From an uncultured Coriobacteriaceae bacterium (lineage in GTDB: Bacteria; Actinomycetota; Coriobacteriia; Coriobacteriales; Eggerthellaceae), in contig CACXFZ010000111.1 in NCBI GenBank assembly GCA_902767025.1, positions 1-5,193 of the forward strand: a DNA stretch of 5,193 bases, read 5' to 3'. Positions within the stretch are counted from its first letter, which is position 1, and every line of letters begins with the position of its first letter. The notes under the pieces are model-generated. The model saw only the letters and a program-made list of their open reading frames with translations. It did not search any database and was not told where the DNA came from. The translations under genes and the position numbers were made by a program. This document shows positions 1-5,193 of the stretch, in pieces.

Positions 1-438
1 CCCGGCGAGGTCGACGGGGTGCATTACCGCTTCCTTTCCGACCAGGAGTTCGACGAGCTGGTGGCAAACGACGGGTTTTTGGAGTGGGCCCAGGTCCACA
101 CCGCCCGCTACGGCACGCCGCGCGACAGCGTGATCGAGCACATGGACAACGGCGAGCAGGTCATCCTCGAAATCGACGTGCAGGGCGCCTTCCAGGTAAA
201 GGAGAAGATGCCCGCCTGCCATCTGATCTTCGTCGAGCCGCCCAGCCTGACCGAGCTGCGCAGCCGGCTCGAGGGGCGCGGCACCGAAGCTCCCGATGTG
301 GTGGATAAGCGCATGCAGGTCGCCGAAGTGGAGCTGGCGCGCAAAAAGGAGTATGATTACACGCTTGTGAACGACGATTTGGACGAGGCGACGGCAGACC
401 TGCTGGCCATCATCCAAAGCTTTGCAGACGAAGACTGA
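1..438 (+). CDS. gmk: Guanylate kinase, 3' part (5' end outside window)
   Basis: Guanylate kinase transfers phosphate from ATP to GMP to give GDP in the cytoplasm, an essential step of purine nucleotide supply. The frame is open from base 1, so the N-terminal P-loop lies upstream of the window. About 145 residues are visible of a family length near 190-210. Seen in order: PGEVDGVHYRF, the GMP-binding segment that follows the family's S-x-T-T-R-x-P-R stretch; ARYGTP, with the conserved GMP-contacting Tyr; EIDVQGA, the family D-x-x-G-A motif; IFVEPPSLTELRSRLEGRG, the start of the lid; and YDYTLVNDD near the C-terminus, typical of the family. The GTG at 19 is an internal Val codon and not the start. 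The gene ends with TGA at 436-438, 13 bases before rpoZ, an arrangement common in bacteria and consistent with co-transcription. Identification is secure; only the 5' end is missing. Confidence 0.96.
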   Translation, partial: PGEVDGVHYRFLSDQEFDELVANDGFLEWAQVHTARYGTPRDSVIEHMDNGEQVILEIDVQGAFQVKEKMPACHLIFVEPPSLTELRSRLEGRGTEAPDVVDKRMQVAEVELARKKEYDYTLVNDDLDEATADLLAIIQSFADED

Positions 439-444
439 AAAGGA
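438..444 (+). promoter_or_regulatory. Ribosome binding site of rpoZ
   Basis: AAAAGGA lies 7 bases before the ATG at 452 and overlaps the last base of the gmk stop codon. It selects ATG 452 over the ATG at 446, which is followed immediately by a stop, and over the TTG at 422 inside gmk. The overlap suggests rpoZ translation is linked to ribosomes finishing gmk. Confidence 0.7.
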
Positions 445-451
445 CAATGCA

Positions 452-712
452 ATGACGCTTATCGAACCGAAGATCGAAACGCTGCTCGACGAGACCGAAA
501 ACGACCGTTTCCTGCTGTGCTCGATCGCTTCGCATAGGGCCCACGACATCAACGACATGCTGCGCGGCCAGCGCGACCGCGCCATCCAGCTCCAGACCGC
601 CGTCGAGGTCGCCCGCGCGTCCAACAAGAAGCCGCTTTCGATCGCCTTCGACGAAATCGCCAAGGAAGAGGTTTCGTTCGACCCCGAGACCATCGACGCC
701 GCCAACCACTAG
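452..712 (+). CDS. rpoZ: DNA-directed RNA polymerase omega subunit
   Basis: Omega is the small subunit that helps fold and hold the beta-prime subunit during RNA polymerase assembly. The 86-residue product matches the usual size of 70-110. After a short N-terminal stretch (MTLIEPKIETLLDET) comes the core: DRFLLCSIASHRAHDINDM (about residues 18-36), the counterpart of the family's R-(Y/F)-x-L-V-x-x-A-x-x-R-A-R-Q-(I/L) helix, then KKPLSIAFDEIAKEEVSF (about 60-77), the counterpart of K-P-L-x-x-A-x-E-E-I. In the first motif the usual A-K-R-A-R is A-S-H-R-A-H, somewhat divergent. The start ATG 452 is chosen because a good ribosome binding site sits 7 bases upstream and the protein then begins just before the conserved core. 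Its place directly after gmk is the classic one for rpoZ and supports the call. The stop is TAG at 710-712. Confidence 0.93.
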   Translation: MTLIEPKIETLLDETENDRFLLCSIASHRAHDINDMLRGQRDRAIQLQTAVEVARASNKKPLSIAFDEIAKEEVSFDPETIDAANH

Positions 713-764
713 AAACCGTCGCGCCTTTGCGGCAGTGCGGATGCGCGAACACTGGCAACACGCC

Positions 765-1988
765 ATGGAACCACTGAACAGGATATGCCTTGTCCATTAC
801 CATGAGATAGGGCTCAAAGGGCGCAACAGGGCCTCGTTCGAAACGCGGCTCGTGCGCAACATCAAGGCCATGACCGCCCCGTTTCACGTGGGCGAGGTGA
901 AGCGCATCTCCGGCAGGCTGCTGGTGGTGTTCAAGCCGGAGGCGTCGCTGGAGGAGGGCATCGCCCTGGAGGAGGCGCTCTCCCAGGTTCCCGGCGTCGC
1001 GCGCGTTTCGTGCGGGTACCGCTGCGAGCGCGAGTTGGACCAGATGAACCGGCTGGCCGTGCAGGCGCTCGACGACTTCGGCGCGTTCGAGTCGTTCAAG
1101 GTCAACGCACGGCGTTCCCATACGGATTTCGCCATCGACTCGATGCAGATCAACCAGCTTGTCGGCGCGCATCTGCACGAGGCGTTTCCCGACAAGGCCA
1201 TACGCATGAAGGACCCCGACGCCACCGTGCACGTCGAAGTGGTGCAGGGCTCGGCCTACGTGTACGCGCGCACGATCCGCGGCATCGGAGGGTTGCCCGT
1301 GGGCAGCGGGGGACTGGTGGTCTCGCTTCTGTCCAGCGGCATCGACTCGCCGGTGGCAACCTGGCGCATGGCGCGCCGCGGCGCGGTGTGCATCGGCGTG
1401 CATTTCAGCGGGCGTCCCCAGTCGGATGCCAGCAGCGAGTACCTGGTCGACGACATCGCGCAGGTGCTGTCCCGCACGGGCTGCATCGCGCGCGTCTACA
1501 CGGCTCCCATCGGCGACTACCAGCGCCAGATCGCCGCAAGCGCCCCGCCTGCCTTGCGCGTGATCCTGTACCGGCGCCTGATGCTGCGCGTGGCGCAGGA
1601 GATCGCCCGCAGGGAAGGGGCGAAGGCGCTGGTCACGGGCGAGAGCCTGGGGCAGGTGGCTTCGCAGACGCTCGACAACATCGCCAGCACCGACCAGGCG
1701 GTCGACATGCCGGTGCTGCGCCCGCTCATCGGCACCGACAAGATCGACATCATCGCCGACGCGCAGCGCGTGGGCACCTTCGAGATATCCAGCCAGGATG
1801 CCCAGGACTGCTGCACGCTGTTCATGCCGCGCAACCCGGAAACCCATGCGAAGATCGCGGCGGTGCTCAAGGCCGAAGAGGGCCTGCCGGTCGACGAGTG
1901 GGTGGGGGTCATCGCCGACGACGCCACGGTGCGCGACTACCCCTGTCCCGCCTACAAGCACCGGCGTCCTTCCCAGACGCAGGAATAA
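765..1988 (+). CDS. thiI: tRNA 4-thiouridine synthase (tRNA sulfurtransferase) ThiI, short form without rhodanese domain
   Basis: ThiI adenylates uridine 8 of tRNA with ATP and replaces the oxygen with sulfur, forming 4-thiouridine; in some bacteria it also feeds sulfur to thiamine synthesis. From ATG 765 the product has 407 residues. In order: an N-terminal NFLD/THUMP region that binds the tRNA acceptor end (about 1-170, with HYHEIGLKGRNR near the start), the linker GGLPVG (175-180), and a PP-loop ATPase domain with SSGIDS at 190-195. A Cys pair, QDCCTLFMPRNPETHAK (Cys349/Cys350), corresponds to the region of the conserved catalytic Cys. There is no C-terminal rhodanese domain as in E. coli, so sulfur must be delivered another way, as in Bacillus-type ThiI. 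The start is uncertain: GTG 735 and ATG 741 are in frame, and none has a clear ribosome binding site. ATG 765 is preferred because the protein then begins close to the usual ThiI start. The second residue of the PP-loop motif is Ser and not the usual Gly. Confidence 0.92.
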   Translation: MEPLNRICLVHYHEIGLKGRNRASFETRLVRNIKAMTAPFHVGEVKRISGRLLVVFKPEASLEEGIALEEALSQVPGVARVSCGYRCERELDQMNRLAVQALDDFGAFESFKVNARRSHTDFAIDSMQINQLVGAHLHEAFPDKAIRMKDPDATVHVEVVQGSAYVYARTIRGIGGLPVGSGGLVVSLLSSGIDSPVATWRMARRGAVCIGVHFSGRPQSDASSEYLVDDIAQVLSRTGCIARVYTAPIGDYQRQIAASAPPALRVILYRRLMLRVAQEIARREGAKALVTGESLGQVASQTLDNIASTDQAVDMPVLRPLIGTDKIDIIADAQRVGTFEISSQDAQDCCTLFMPRNPETHAKIAAVLKAEEGLPVDEWVGVIADDATVRDYPCPAYKHRRPSQTQE

Positions 1989-2013
1989 CCTCACGTATCG
2001 CATGCCGGCCCAA

Positions 2014-2038
2014 CGGCGCGGCGCAACGCCCGACGCCG
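2014..2038 (+). terminator. GC-rich hairpin after thiI, possible terminator without U-tract
   Basis: CGGCG at 2014-2018 pairs with CGCCG at 2034-2038, and GGCG at 2020-2023 pairs with CGCC at 2027-2030 around a CAA loop. One base on the left and three on the right are unpaired between the two stems, giving nine GC pairs. It lies 26 bases after the thiI stop. No run of T follows (the next bases are CTCTGACC), so it is not a classical intrinsic terminator. In DNA this rich in GC such a hairpin can arise by chance. Confidence 0.3.
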
Positions 2039-2053
2039 CTCTGACCTGGGTGT

Positions 2054-2154
2054 GCGACGCTCGCGCGACGAATCTGCGACCGTAGGCGCGACGACCGCGC
2101 GACATCCGCGCGACCGATCTGTCGAGCCCCCCGCGACGAAGCGGCGACGTCGGC
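2054..2154. repeat. Phased 11/12-base direct-repeat array, unit GCGAC plus 6-7 variable bases
   Basis: Eight perfect GCGAC words begin at 2054, 2065, 2076, 2088, 2099, 2110, 2133 and 2144. The one gap is filled at the expected place (2122) by a degenerate TCGAG. Spacings are 11, 11, 12, 11, 11, 12, 11 and 11, a 34-base higher-order rhythm. The units include GCGACGCTCGC, GCGACGAATCT, GCGACGACCGC, GCGACATCCGC and GCGACGAAGCG, with a conserved head and a variable tail that is often CGC. The last unit contains the palindrome CGACGTCG (2145-2152). A 34-base period is not a multiple of three and the array lies between genes, so a coding origin is unlikely. The mean spacing of 11.25 bases puts the heads roughly on one face of the helix, which would suit cooperative protein binding, although replication slippage is an alternative. 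I do not recognise the motif as the site of a known regulator. Confidence 0.8.
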
Positions 2155-2158
2155 TCGC

Positions 2159-2164
2159 TACGAT
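2159..2164 (+). promoter_or_regulatory. Weak -10-like hexamer upstream of comEA
   Basis: TACGAT matches the TATAAT consensus at four of six bases and lies 27 bases before the comEA start. No convincing -35 element stands at the normal distance: the repeat head GCGACG at 2133-2138 matches TTGACA in three bases but would need a 20-base spacer. It is offered as the best candidate only because a separate comEA transcript is plausible after the hairpin and repeat array. Confidence 0.22.
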
Positions 2165-2180
2165 GGTCACTCCTGGGAAG

Positions 2181-2186
2181 AAAGGG
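2181..2186 (+). promoter_or_regulatory. Ribosome binding site of comEA
   Basis: AAAGGG, in a purine-rich run that begins GGGAAG at 2175, ends five bases before ATG 2192. It decides the start in favour of ATG 2192 over the in-frame GTG at 2186, which overlaps the site itself. Confidence 0.65.
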
Positions 2187-2191
2187 TGGCC

Positions 2192-2881
2192 ATGCCGTTT
2201 GTCGAAGATGCGCAACGCGTAACGTCGCGGGTCCATGCGGGCAACGTGCCGGTGCCGGCCCGGTTGGGCATCGCGGCGCTGTCTTTGGTGGTGCTCGTGC
2301 TGGTCGCAGGCAACGTGTTCACGGCGCTGACGCAACCTCCGCTGTCTATCACCAAGGGCAACGCATCGTCCGAAGCCGCATACGATTCAAGCGAGCAGGT
2401 TCAGGCACCCTCGTCGATGCGGGATGCAACGCCAGCCGCGCCTGCAACCGTGTTCGTGTACGTGAGCGGGGCCGTGGCAAGCCCGGGCGTGTACGAGCTT
2501 GCACAGGGGAGCAGGGTGGTGGATGCCGTCGGCGCCGCCGGAGGGTTTGCCGCAGACGCATCGCAGGATGCGGTGAACCTGGCGCGCATCGTGCAAGACG
2601 GGGAGCAGGTGGCTATTCCCATCGTAGGGCAGGAGCCTGCTGCGCCAGTTGAGGGGCAGGTGGGGTCCACAGAGCCGTCAGGCGGCTCGTCGCTCGTGAA
2701 CATCAACACGGCCACCGAGGCCGAGCTCGAATCGCTGCCGGGCATCGGGCCTGCCACGGCGGCCAAGATCGTGCAAAGCCGGGAAGCGGAAGGCCCCTTC
2801 GCGTCCCCCGAGGACCTGATGCGCGTGTCGGGGATCGGCCAGAAGAAGTACGCCTCGCTGGCGGAGCTCGTATGCGTGTAG
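2192..2881 (+). CDS. comEA: ComEA, membrane-anchored DNA receptor for DNA uptake (SLBB plus helix-hairpin-helix)
   Basis: ComEA binds double-stranded DNA outside the cytoplasmic membrane and passes it to the ComEC channel during natural transformation. The 229-residue product has a short cytoplasmic N-terminus, one membrane segment (about 25-46, LGIAALSLVVLVLVAGNVF), and a Ser/Ala/Pro-rich linker. Next comes an SLBB domain (about 87-143, VFVYVSGAVASPGVYEL then VVDAVGAAGGF and the dipeptide VN). A second Gly/Pro/Glu-rich linker follows (about 145-167), then a C-terminal tandem helix-hairpin-helix domain (about 168-229). That domain opens with LVNINTATEAELESLPGIGPATA and carries a second hairpin VSGIGQKK (212-219). 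This SLBB plus HhH layout is typical of ComEA in Gram-positive bacteria, and the length is normal. ATG 2192 is chosen for its ribosome binding site. The end overlaps comEC by 10 bases, so the two are one translational unit. Whether the cell is transformable cannot be told from here, since the pilus genes are elsewhere. Confidence 0.93.
   Translation: MPFVEDAQRVTSRVHAGNVPVPARLGIAALSLVVLVLVAGNVFTALTQPPLSITKGNASSEAAYDSSEQVQAPSSMRDATPAAPATVFVYVSGAVASPGVYELAQGSRVVDAVGAAGGFAADASQDAVNLARIVQDGEQVAIPIVGQEPAAPVEGQVGSTEPSGGSSLVNINTATEAELESLPGIGPATAAKIVQSREAEGPFASPEDLMRVSGIGQKKYASLAELVCV
2863..2866 (+). promoter_or_regulatory. Ribosome binding site of comEC inside comEA
   Basis: GGAG inside the last codons of comEA stands five bases before ATG 2872. 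It supports that ATG as the comEC start and implies translational coupling, because the comEC start codon precedes the comEA stop by seven bases. Confidence 0.6.
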
Positions 2882-5193
2882 GCACCTGGCATCTGCTGGC
2901 CGATTGGGCTGCCGGTCAGGGCGAGGACGACGGTAACGAGGTGCTTGCAGGCAAGGTGTGCAGGCCTGCGATCCCTGTGCTGCTGTTCGTCGCTTTGGGG
3001 TCCTGGGTGGGATGCGCTGCCGCCTACCTTGCGCTCGAGCCAGCGTCGCAGTCCGTCTGCATCGCCTGCTGCGCACTCGCGTGTGCGGGCGTCGCCGCAT
3101 GTGCGTTCGCCCTGATGCGCCTTCCCGCAGCCAGGGCCGTGGGGTGCGTGCTCGGCGTGTGCTGCGGGGTGGCAAGCAGTGCGGTGCATGCGGCCTCGCT
3201 CGTCTCCGACCAGGCGTACGTCGAGCAGGCGGGGTCGTTAGAGCTTGCCGTGATGCTGCTCGAAGACGCACATGCTTCGACGTTTGGCGCATCGTGTTCT
3301 GCGCGCGTGGTCACCCAGGAGGGGCGGGCGGTCACCGTGCGCGCGTACCTTCCGGCCGACGCCGACCTGCCGTGCTGGTCGATGTTCCAGGCCCACGCAA
3401 CGCTCAAGCCCGCTGGCGAGGCGAACGCCCATGCGCTGTGGATGGACGGTTGTGCGGGCACGGTGTCGTTTGGCAGTATAGAGAAGGTGCAGCCCCAGGG
3501 GCTGGTGGGCGCGATGGTTTCCCTGCGCCGCGCTGCCTTGGCTTTGTACCTCGAGCGCGACAGCGACGGGGCCGTCCTGCTGGAATCGATGGCCTTCGCC
3601 CATCGCGAGCGGCTGTTCTCCAGTTCCCTGTACGGGGACGTCAAGGCGGCGGGGCTGGCGCACGTGGTGGCCGTGTCGGGTGCCCACCTTGCGGCCGTGG
3701 CGGCTTTCTGCATGCTTCTTTCGCGTCTGCTGCGGCTGCCGCGTGCCGTTGCGTTGGCTGTTCAGGTCGTGCTGCTGGGATGCTACCTGCTGCTCACGGG
3801 GGCGCCTCTGTCGGCCGTGCGCGCTGCCGTGATGGTGTTCTGCACGGTCGGCGCATTCTACGCCAGCCGCCGCGCATGGCCGGTCAATGCGCTGGCCCTG
3901 TGCATCTTCGCCTTCTGCATCCTGTGGCCCACGGCGAGCATGTCGCTGTCCTTTGCGCTCTCGGCCCTGGCGACGCTGTCCATCCTCGTCTTCGCGCGGT
4001 ACTTCGCATGGTGGGTGGATGCAGCCTTCGGGCATCGCCTGTGCGCCCTTGCCGACGTATGCGGCATGACGTTGGCAGCTCAGTTGGGGAGCATGCCCGT
4101 TGCCGTGGGCACGTTCGGCATCCTGTCGCTTGTCGGCATGCCGGCGAGCATCGTCGCCATGCCTGCGTGCGCCCTTCTGTGCGTCGGAGGGATCCTGGGC
4201 GGTGTGTTGTCGGTCATCGCCCCTAGCCCGGCTTCGCTGGTCGTGCAGGGTATGGTCGAGGCCGCCGATGCGTGCTGCGTGGCTATCCGCTGGCTTGCGC
4301 ACCTGCCCTTTGCCTGCATCGGCGTCTCCTGGGATGTTGCCCTGACCGGCTGCGTTGCGCTCGTTGGCGCAGTTTCGCTCTACCTTGCGTGGCCGCGTCC
4401 GTCTCCCGCACGTGCGCGCCTGGTTCTTTCGGGTTGCGTGCTGGCGGGGGCTGCGCTGGTCTTTGCGATGCCGCTTCTGCATGCGCACGAGCTCGTGATG
4501 CTCGATGTGGGGCAGGGCGACGCCTTCGTGTTGCGCAGCGGGGCACAGACGATGCTCGTGGATACGGGCACCAACGATGTGGATGTGGTCAAGGGATTGG
4601 CGCGCCACGACGTGCGCGAAATCGACCTGCTCGTCGTGACCCATCCCGACGACGACCACTGCGGATCGCTCGAAGCGGTGGCGGCATGCGTGCCCGTCAG
4701 GCAGGTGGCGGTTGCCCGGGACCTGCTCACGTGTCCGTGCGACCAATGCGCTTCGCTCAGGTCGCGTCTGGCAGCCTTCGAGGTTGTGGGGCTGGCGCAA
4801 GGGGACGAGCTTCGCTGGGGCGGCTTTTCGGCACAGGTGCTCTCGCCCCGCACGTTCGTCGACGAGGGAGGCAACCGCGACAGCGTGGTGCTGCTCGTGG
4901 GAGTGGATTGCGACGGCGACGGGCAAGACGACTGGTCGGCGCTGATGTGCGGAGACGCCGAGGCGGATACCTTGGCGAGCCTGGCCCACAGCGGCCTTCT
5001 GCGTCCGGTCGACATATTGAAAGTGGGCCATCACGGCTCGAAGGCGTCGCTTGACGAAGAGGTGCTCGGCGCGCTCGACCCGGATATCGCCCTGGTGAGC
5101 GTTGGGGCCGCCAACCGCTACGGCCATCCGGCGCCCAACGTGATCGAACTGCTCGAAGAAGCGCAGGTGGCCGTTACGCGCACCGACGAGCTC
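2872..5193 (+). CDS. comEC: ComEC/Rec2 DNA-uptake channel, 3' end outside window
   Basis: ComEC forms the inner-membrane channel that takes up single-stranded DNA in natural transformation. The frame is open from ATG 2872 to the last base, 774 codons with no stop. Visible parts: hydrophobic N-terminal segments (about 33-54, 62-82, 88-106); an extracellular OB-like region (about 120-205) with Cys142, Cys168 and Cys194; the competence domain with GLAHVVAVSGAHL (261-273) and many membrane segments to about 540; then a metallo-beta-lactamase-like domain with DVGQGDAF (545-552), THPDDDH (590-596), GDAE (694-697), VGHHGSK (718-724), NRYGHP (748-753) and RTD (770-772). The metal-site motifs look intact, compatible with the proposed nuclease role against the strand not imported. 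Odd points are the acidic loop DCDGDGQDD (679-687), CPCDQC (621-626), and Cys-rich membrane segments. Since RTD normally lies near the end, probably only a few tens of codons are missing. The 10-base overlap with comEA indicates coupled expression. Confidence 0.95.
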   Translation, partial: MRVGTWHLLADWAAGQGEDDGNEVLAGKVCRPAIPVLLFVALGSWVGCAAAYLALEPASQSVCIACCALACAGVAACAFALMRLPAARAVGCVLGVCCGVASSAVHAASLVSDQAYVEQAGSLELAVMLLEDAHASTFGASCSARVVTQEGRAVTVRAYLPADADLPCWSMFQAHATLKPAGEANAHALWMDGCAGTVSFGSIEKVQPQGLVGAMVSLRRAALALYLERDSDGAVLLESMAFAHRERLFSSSLYGDVKAAGLAHVVAVSGAHLAAVAAFCMLLSRLLRLPRAVALAVQVVLLGCYLLLTGAPLSAVRAAVMVFCTVGAFYASRRAWPVNALALCIFAFCILWPTASMSLSFALSALATLSILVFARYFAWWVDAAFGHRLCALADVCGMTLAAQLGSMPVAVGTFGILSLVGMPASIVAMPACALLCVGGILGGVLSVIAPSPASLVVQGMVEAADACCVAIRWLAHLPFACIGVSWDVALTGCVALVGAVSLYLAWPRPSPARARLVLSGCVLAGAALVFAMPLLHAHELVMLDVGQGDAFVLRSGAQTMLVDTGTNDVDVVKGLARHDVREIDLLVVTHPDDDHCGSLEAVAACVPVRQVAVARDLLTCPCDQCASLRSRLAAFEVVGLAQGDELRWGGFSAQVLSPRTFVDEGGNRDSVVLLVGVDCDGDGQDDWSALMCGDAEADTLASLAHSGLLRPVDILKVGHHGSKASLDEEVLGALDPDIALVSVGAANRYGHPAPNVIELLEEAQVAVTRTDEL

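Larger units (their letters stand above)
1989..2191. other. Intergenic region between thiI and comEA
   Basis: This 203-base gap is the only sizeable non-coding stretch in the window. It holds the GC-rich hairpin, the GCGAC array, a weak -10-like hexamer and the comEA ribosome binding site. I found no convincing small gene or RNA in it; minus-strand open frames that cross it have the composition of GC-rich antisense frames. Confidence 0.7.

Noticed and set aside
713..764. Terminator between rpoZ and thiI
   Set aside because: Only three- to four-base stems can be drawn and there is no T-run, so read-through is more likely.
549..2105. Long minus-strand open frame of 518 codons opposite rpoZ and thiI
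   Set aside because: Low-complexity Arg/His/Ala/Val composition, no recognisable motif, and full overlap with well-supported + strand genes.
2054..2154. The repeat array as a CRISPR array or plasmid iteron set
   Set aside because: Units of 11-12 bases are far too short for CRISPR repeat plus spacer, and there is no cas or replication initiator gene nearby.
2958..4226. + strand open frame of 422 codons in another frame of comEC
   Set aside because: The product is dominated by Arg, Gly, Ala and Cys without domains. The ComEC frame shows the conserved motifs and has the better start context.
3238..5127. Long minus-strand open frame of 629 codons opposite comEC
   Set aside because: Its product is rich in His, Arg, Gln and Ala with no domain pattern, as expected from the antisense of a GC-rich gene. 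The + strand frame carries clear ComEC motifs across the same span.
1..5193. Mobile element, phage or defence system
   Set aside because: All genes are core housekeeping or competence genes in one orientation, and no transposase, integrase, terminal repeats or abrupt composition change was seen.

Overview
The window is about 5.2 kb of high-GC chromosomal DNA with all recognisable genes on the + strand. The order is guanylate kinase (3' part), RNA polymerase omega subunit, ThiI-type tRNA sulfurtransferase, ComEA and ComEC. The high GC content, the GC-rich third codon positions, the short omega subunit directly after gmk, and the Cys-rich ComEC suggest an actinobacterial chromosome. A member of the Coriobacteriia such as the Eggerthellaceae is my best guess. 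That placement rests on the general look of the proteins and not on a database search.

Region 1 (1-1988) is a housekeeping cluster. The end of gmk runs into rpoZ after 13 bases, and the rpoZ ribosome binding site overlaps the gmk stop codon. thiI follows 52 bases later without a visible terminator, so the three genes could be one transcript. They serve nucleotide metabolism, RNA polymerase assembly and tRNA modification.

Region 2 (1989-2191) is a 203-base gap between thiI and comEA and the least ordinary stretch of DNA here. It begins with a GC-rich hairpin (2014-2038). It continues with an array of nine units, eight of them starting with a perfect GCGAC, spaced 11-11-12-11-11-12-11-11 bases apart (2054-2154). 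Then come a weak -10-like hexamer and a good ribosome binding site for comEA. The array is non-coding, runs at close to one DNA helical turn per unit, and sits where an upstream control region for the competence genes would be.

Region 3 (2192-5193) is a two-gene DNA-uptake module. ComEA is a membrane-anchored DNA receptor with an SLBB domain and a helix-hairpin-helix DNA-binding end. It overlaps by 10 bases with comEC, which encodes the inner-membrane DNA channel and runs off the right edge of the window. The ComEC reading frame is open from 2872 to the last base, and the visible part (774 codons) includes nearly the whole metallo-beta-lactamase-like domain. That domain keeps its metal-site motifs but has two unusual additions: an EF-hand/excalibur-like acidic loop and a CxCxxC cluster. 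Together ComEA would bind incoming double-stranded DNA outside the membrane and ComEC would carry one strand inward.

I saw no tRNA, rRNA, CRISPR array, insertion sequence or phage gene. The candidates for something undescribed are the phased GCGAC array and the ComEC insertions.
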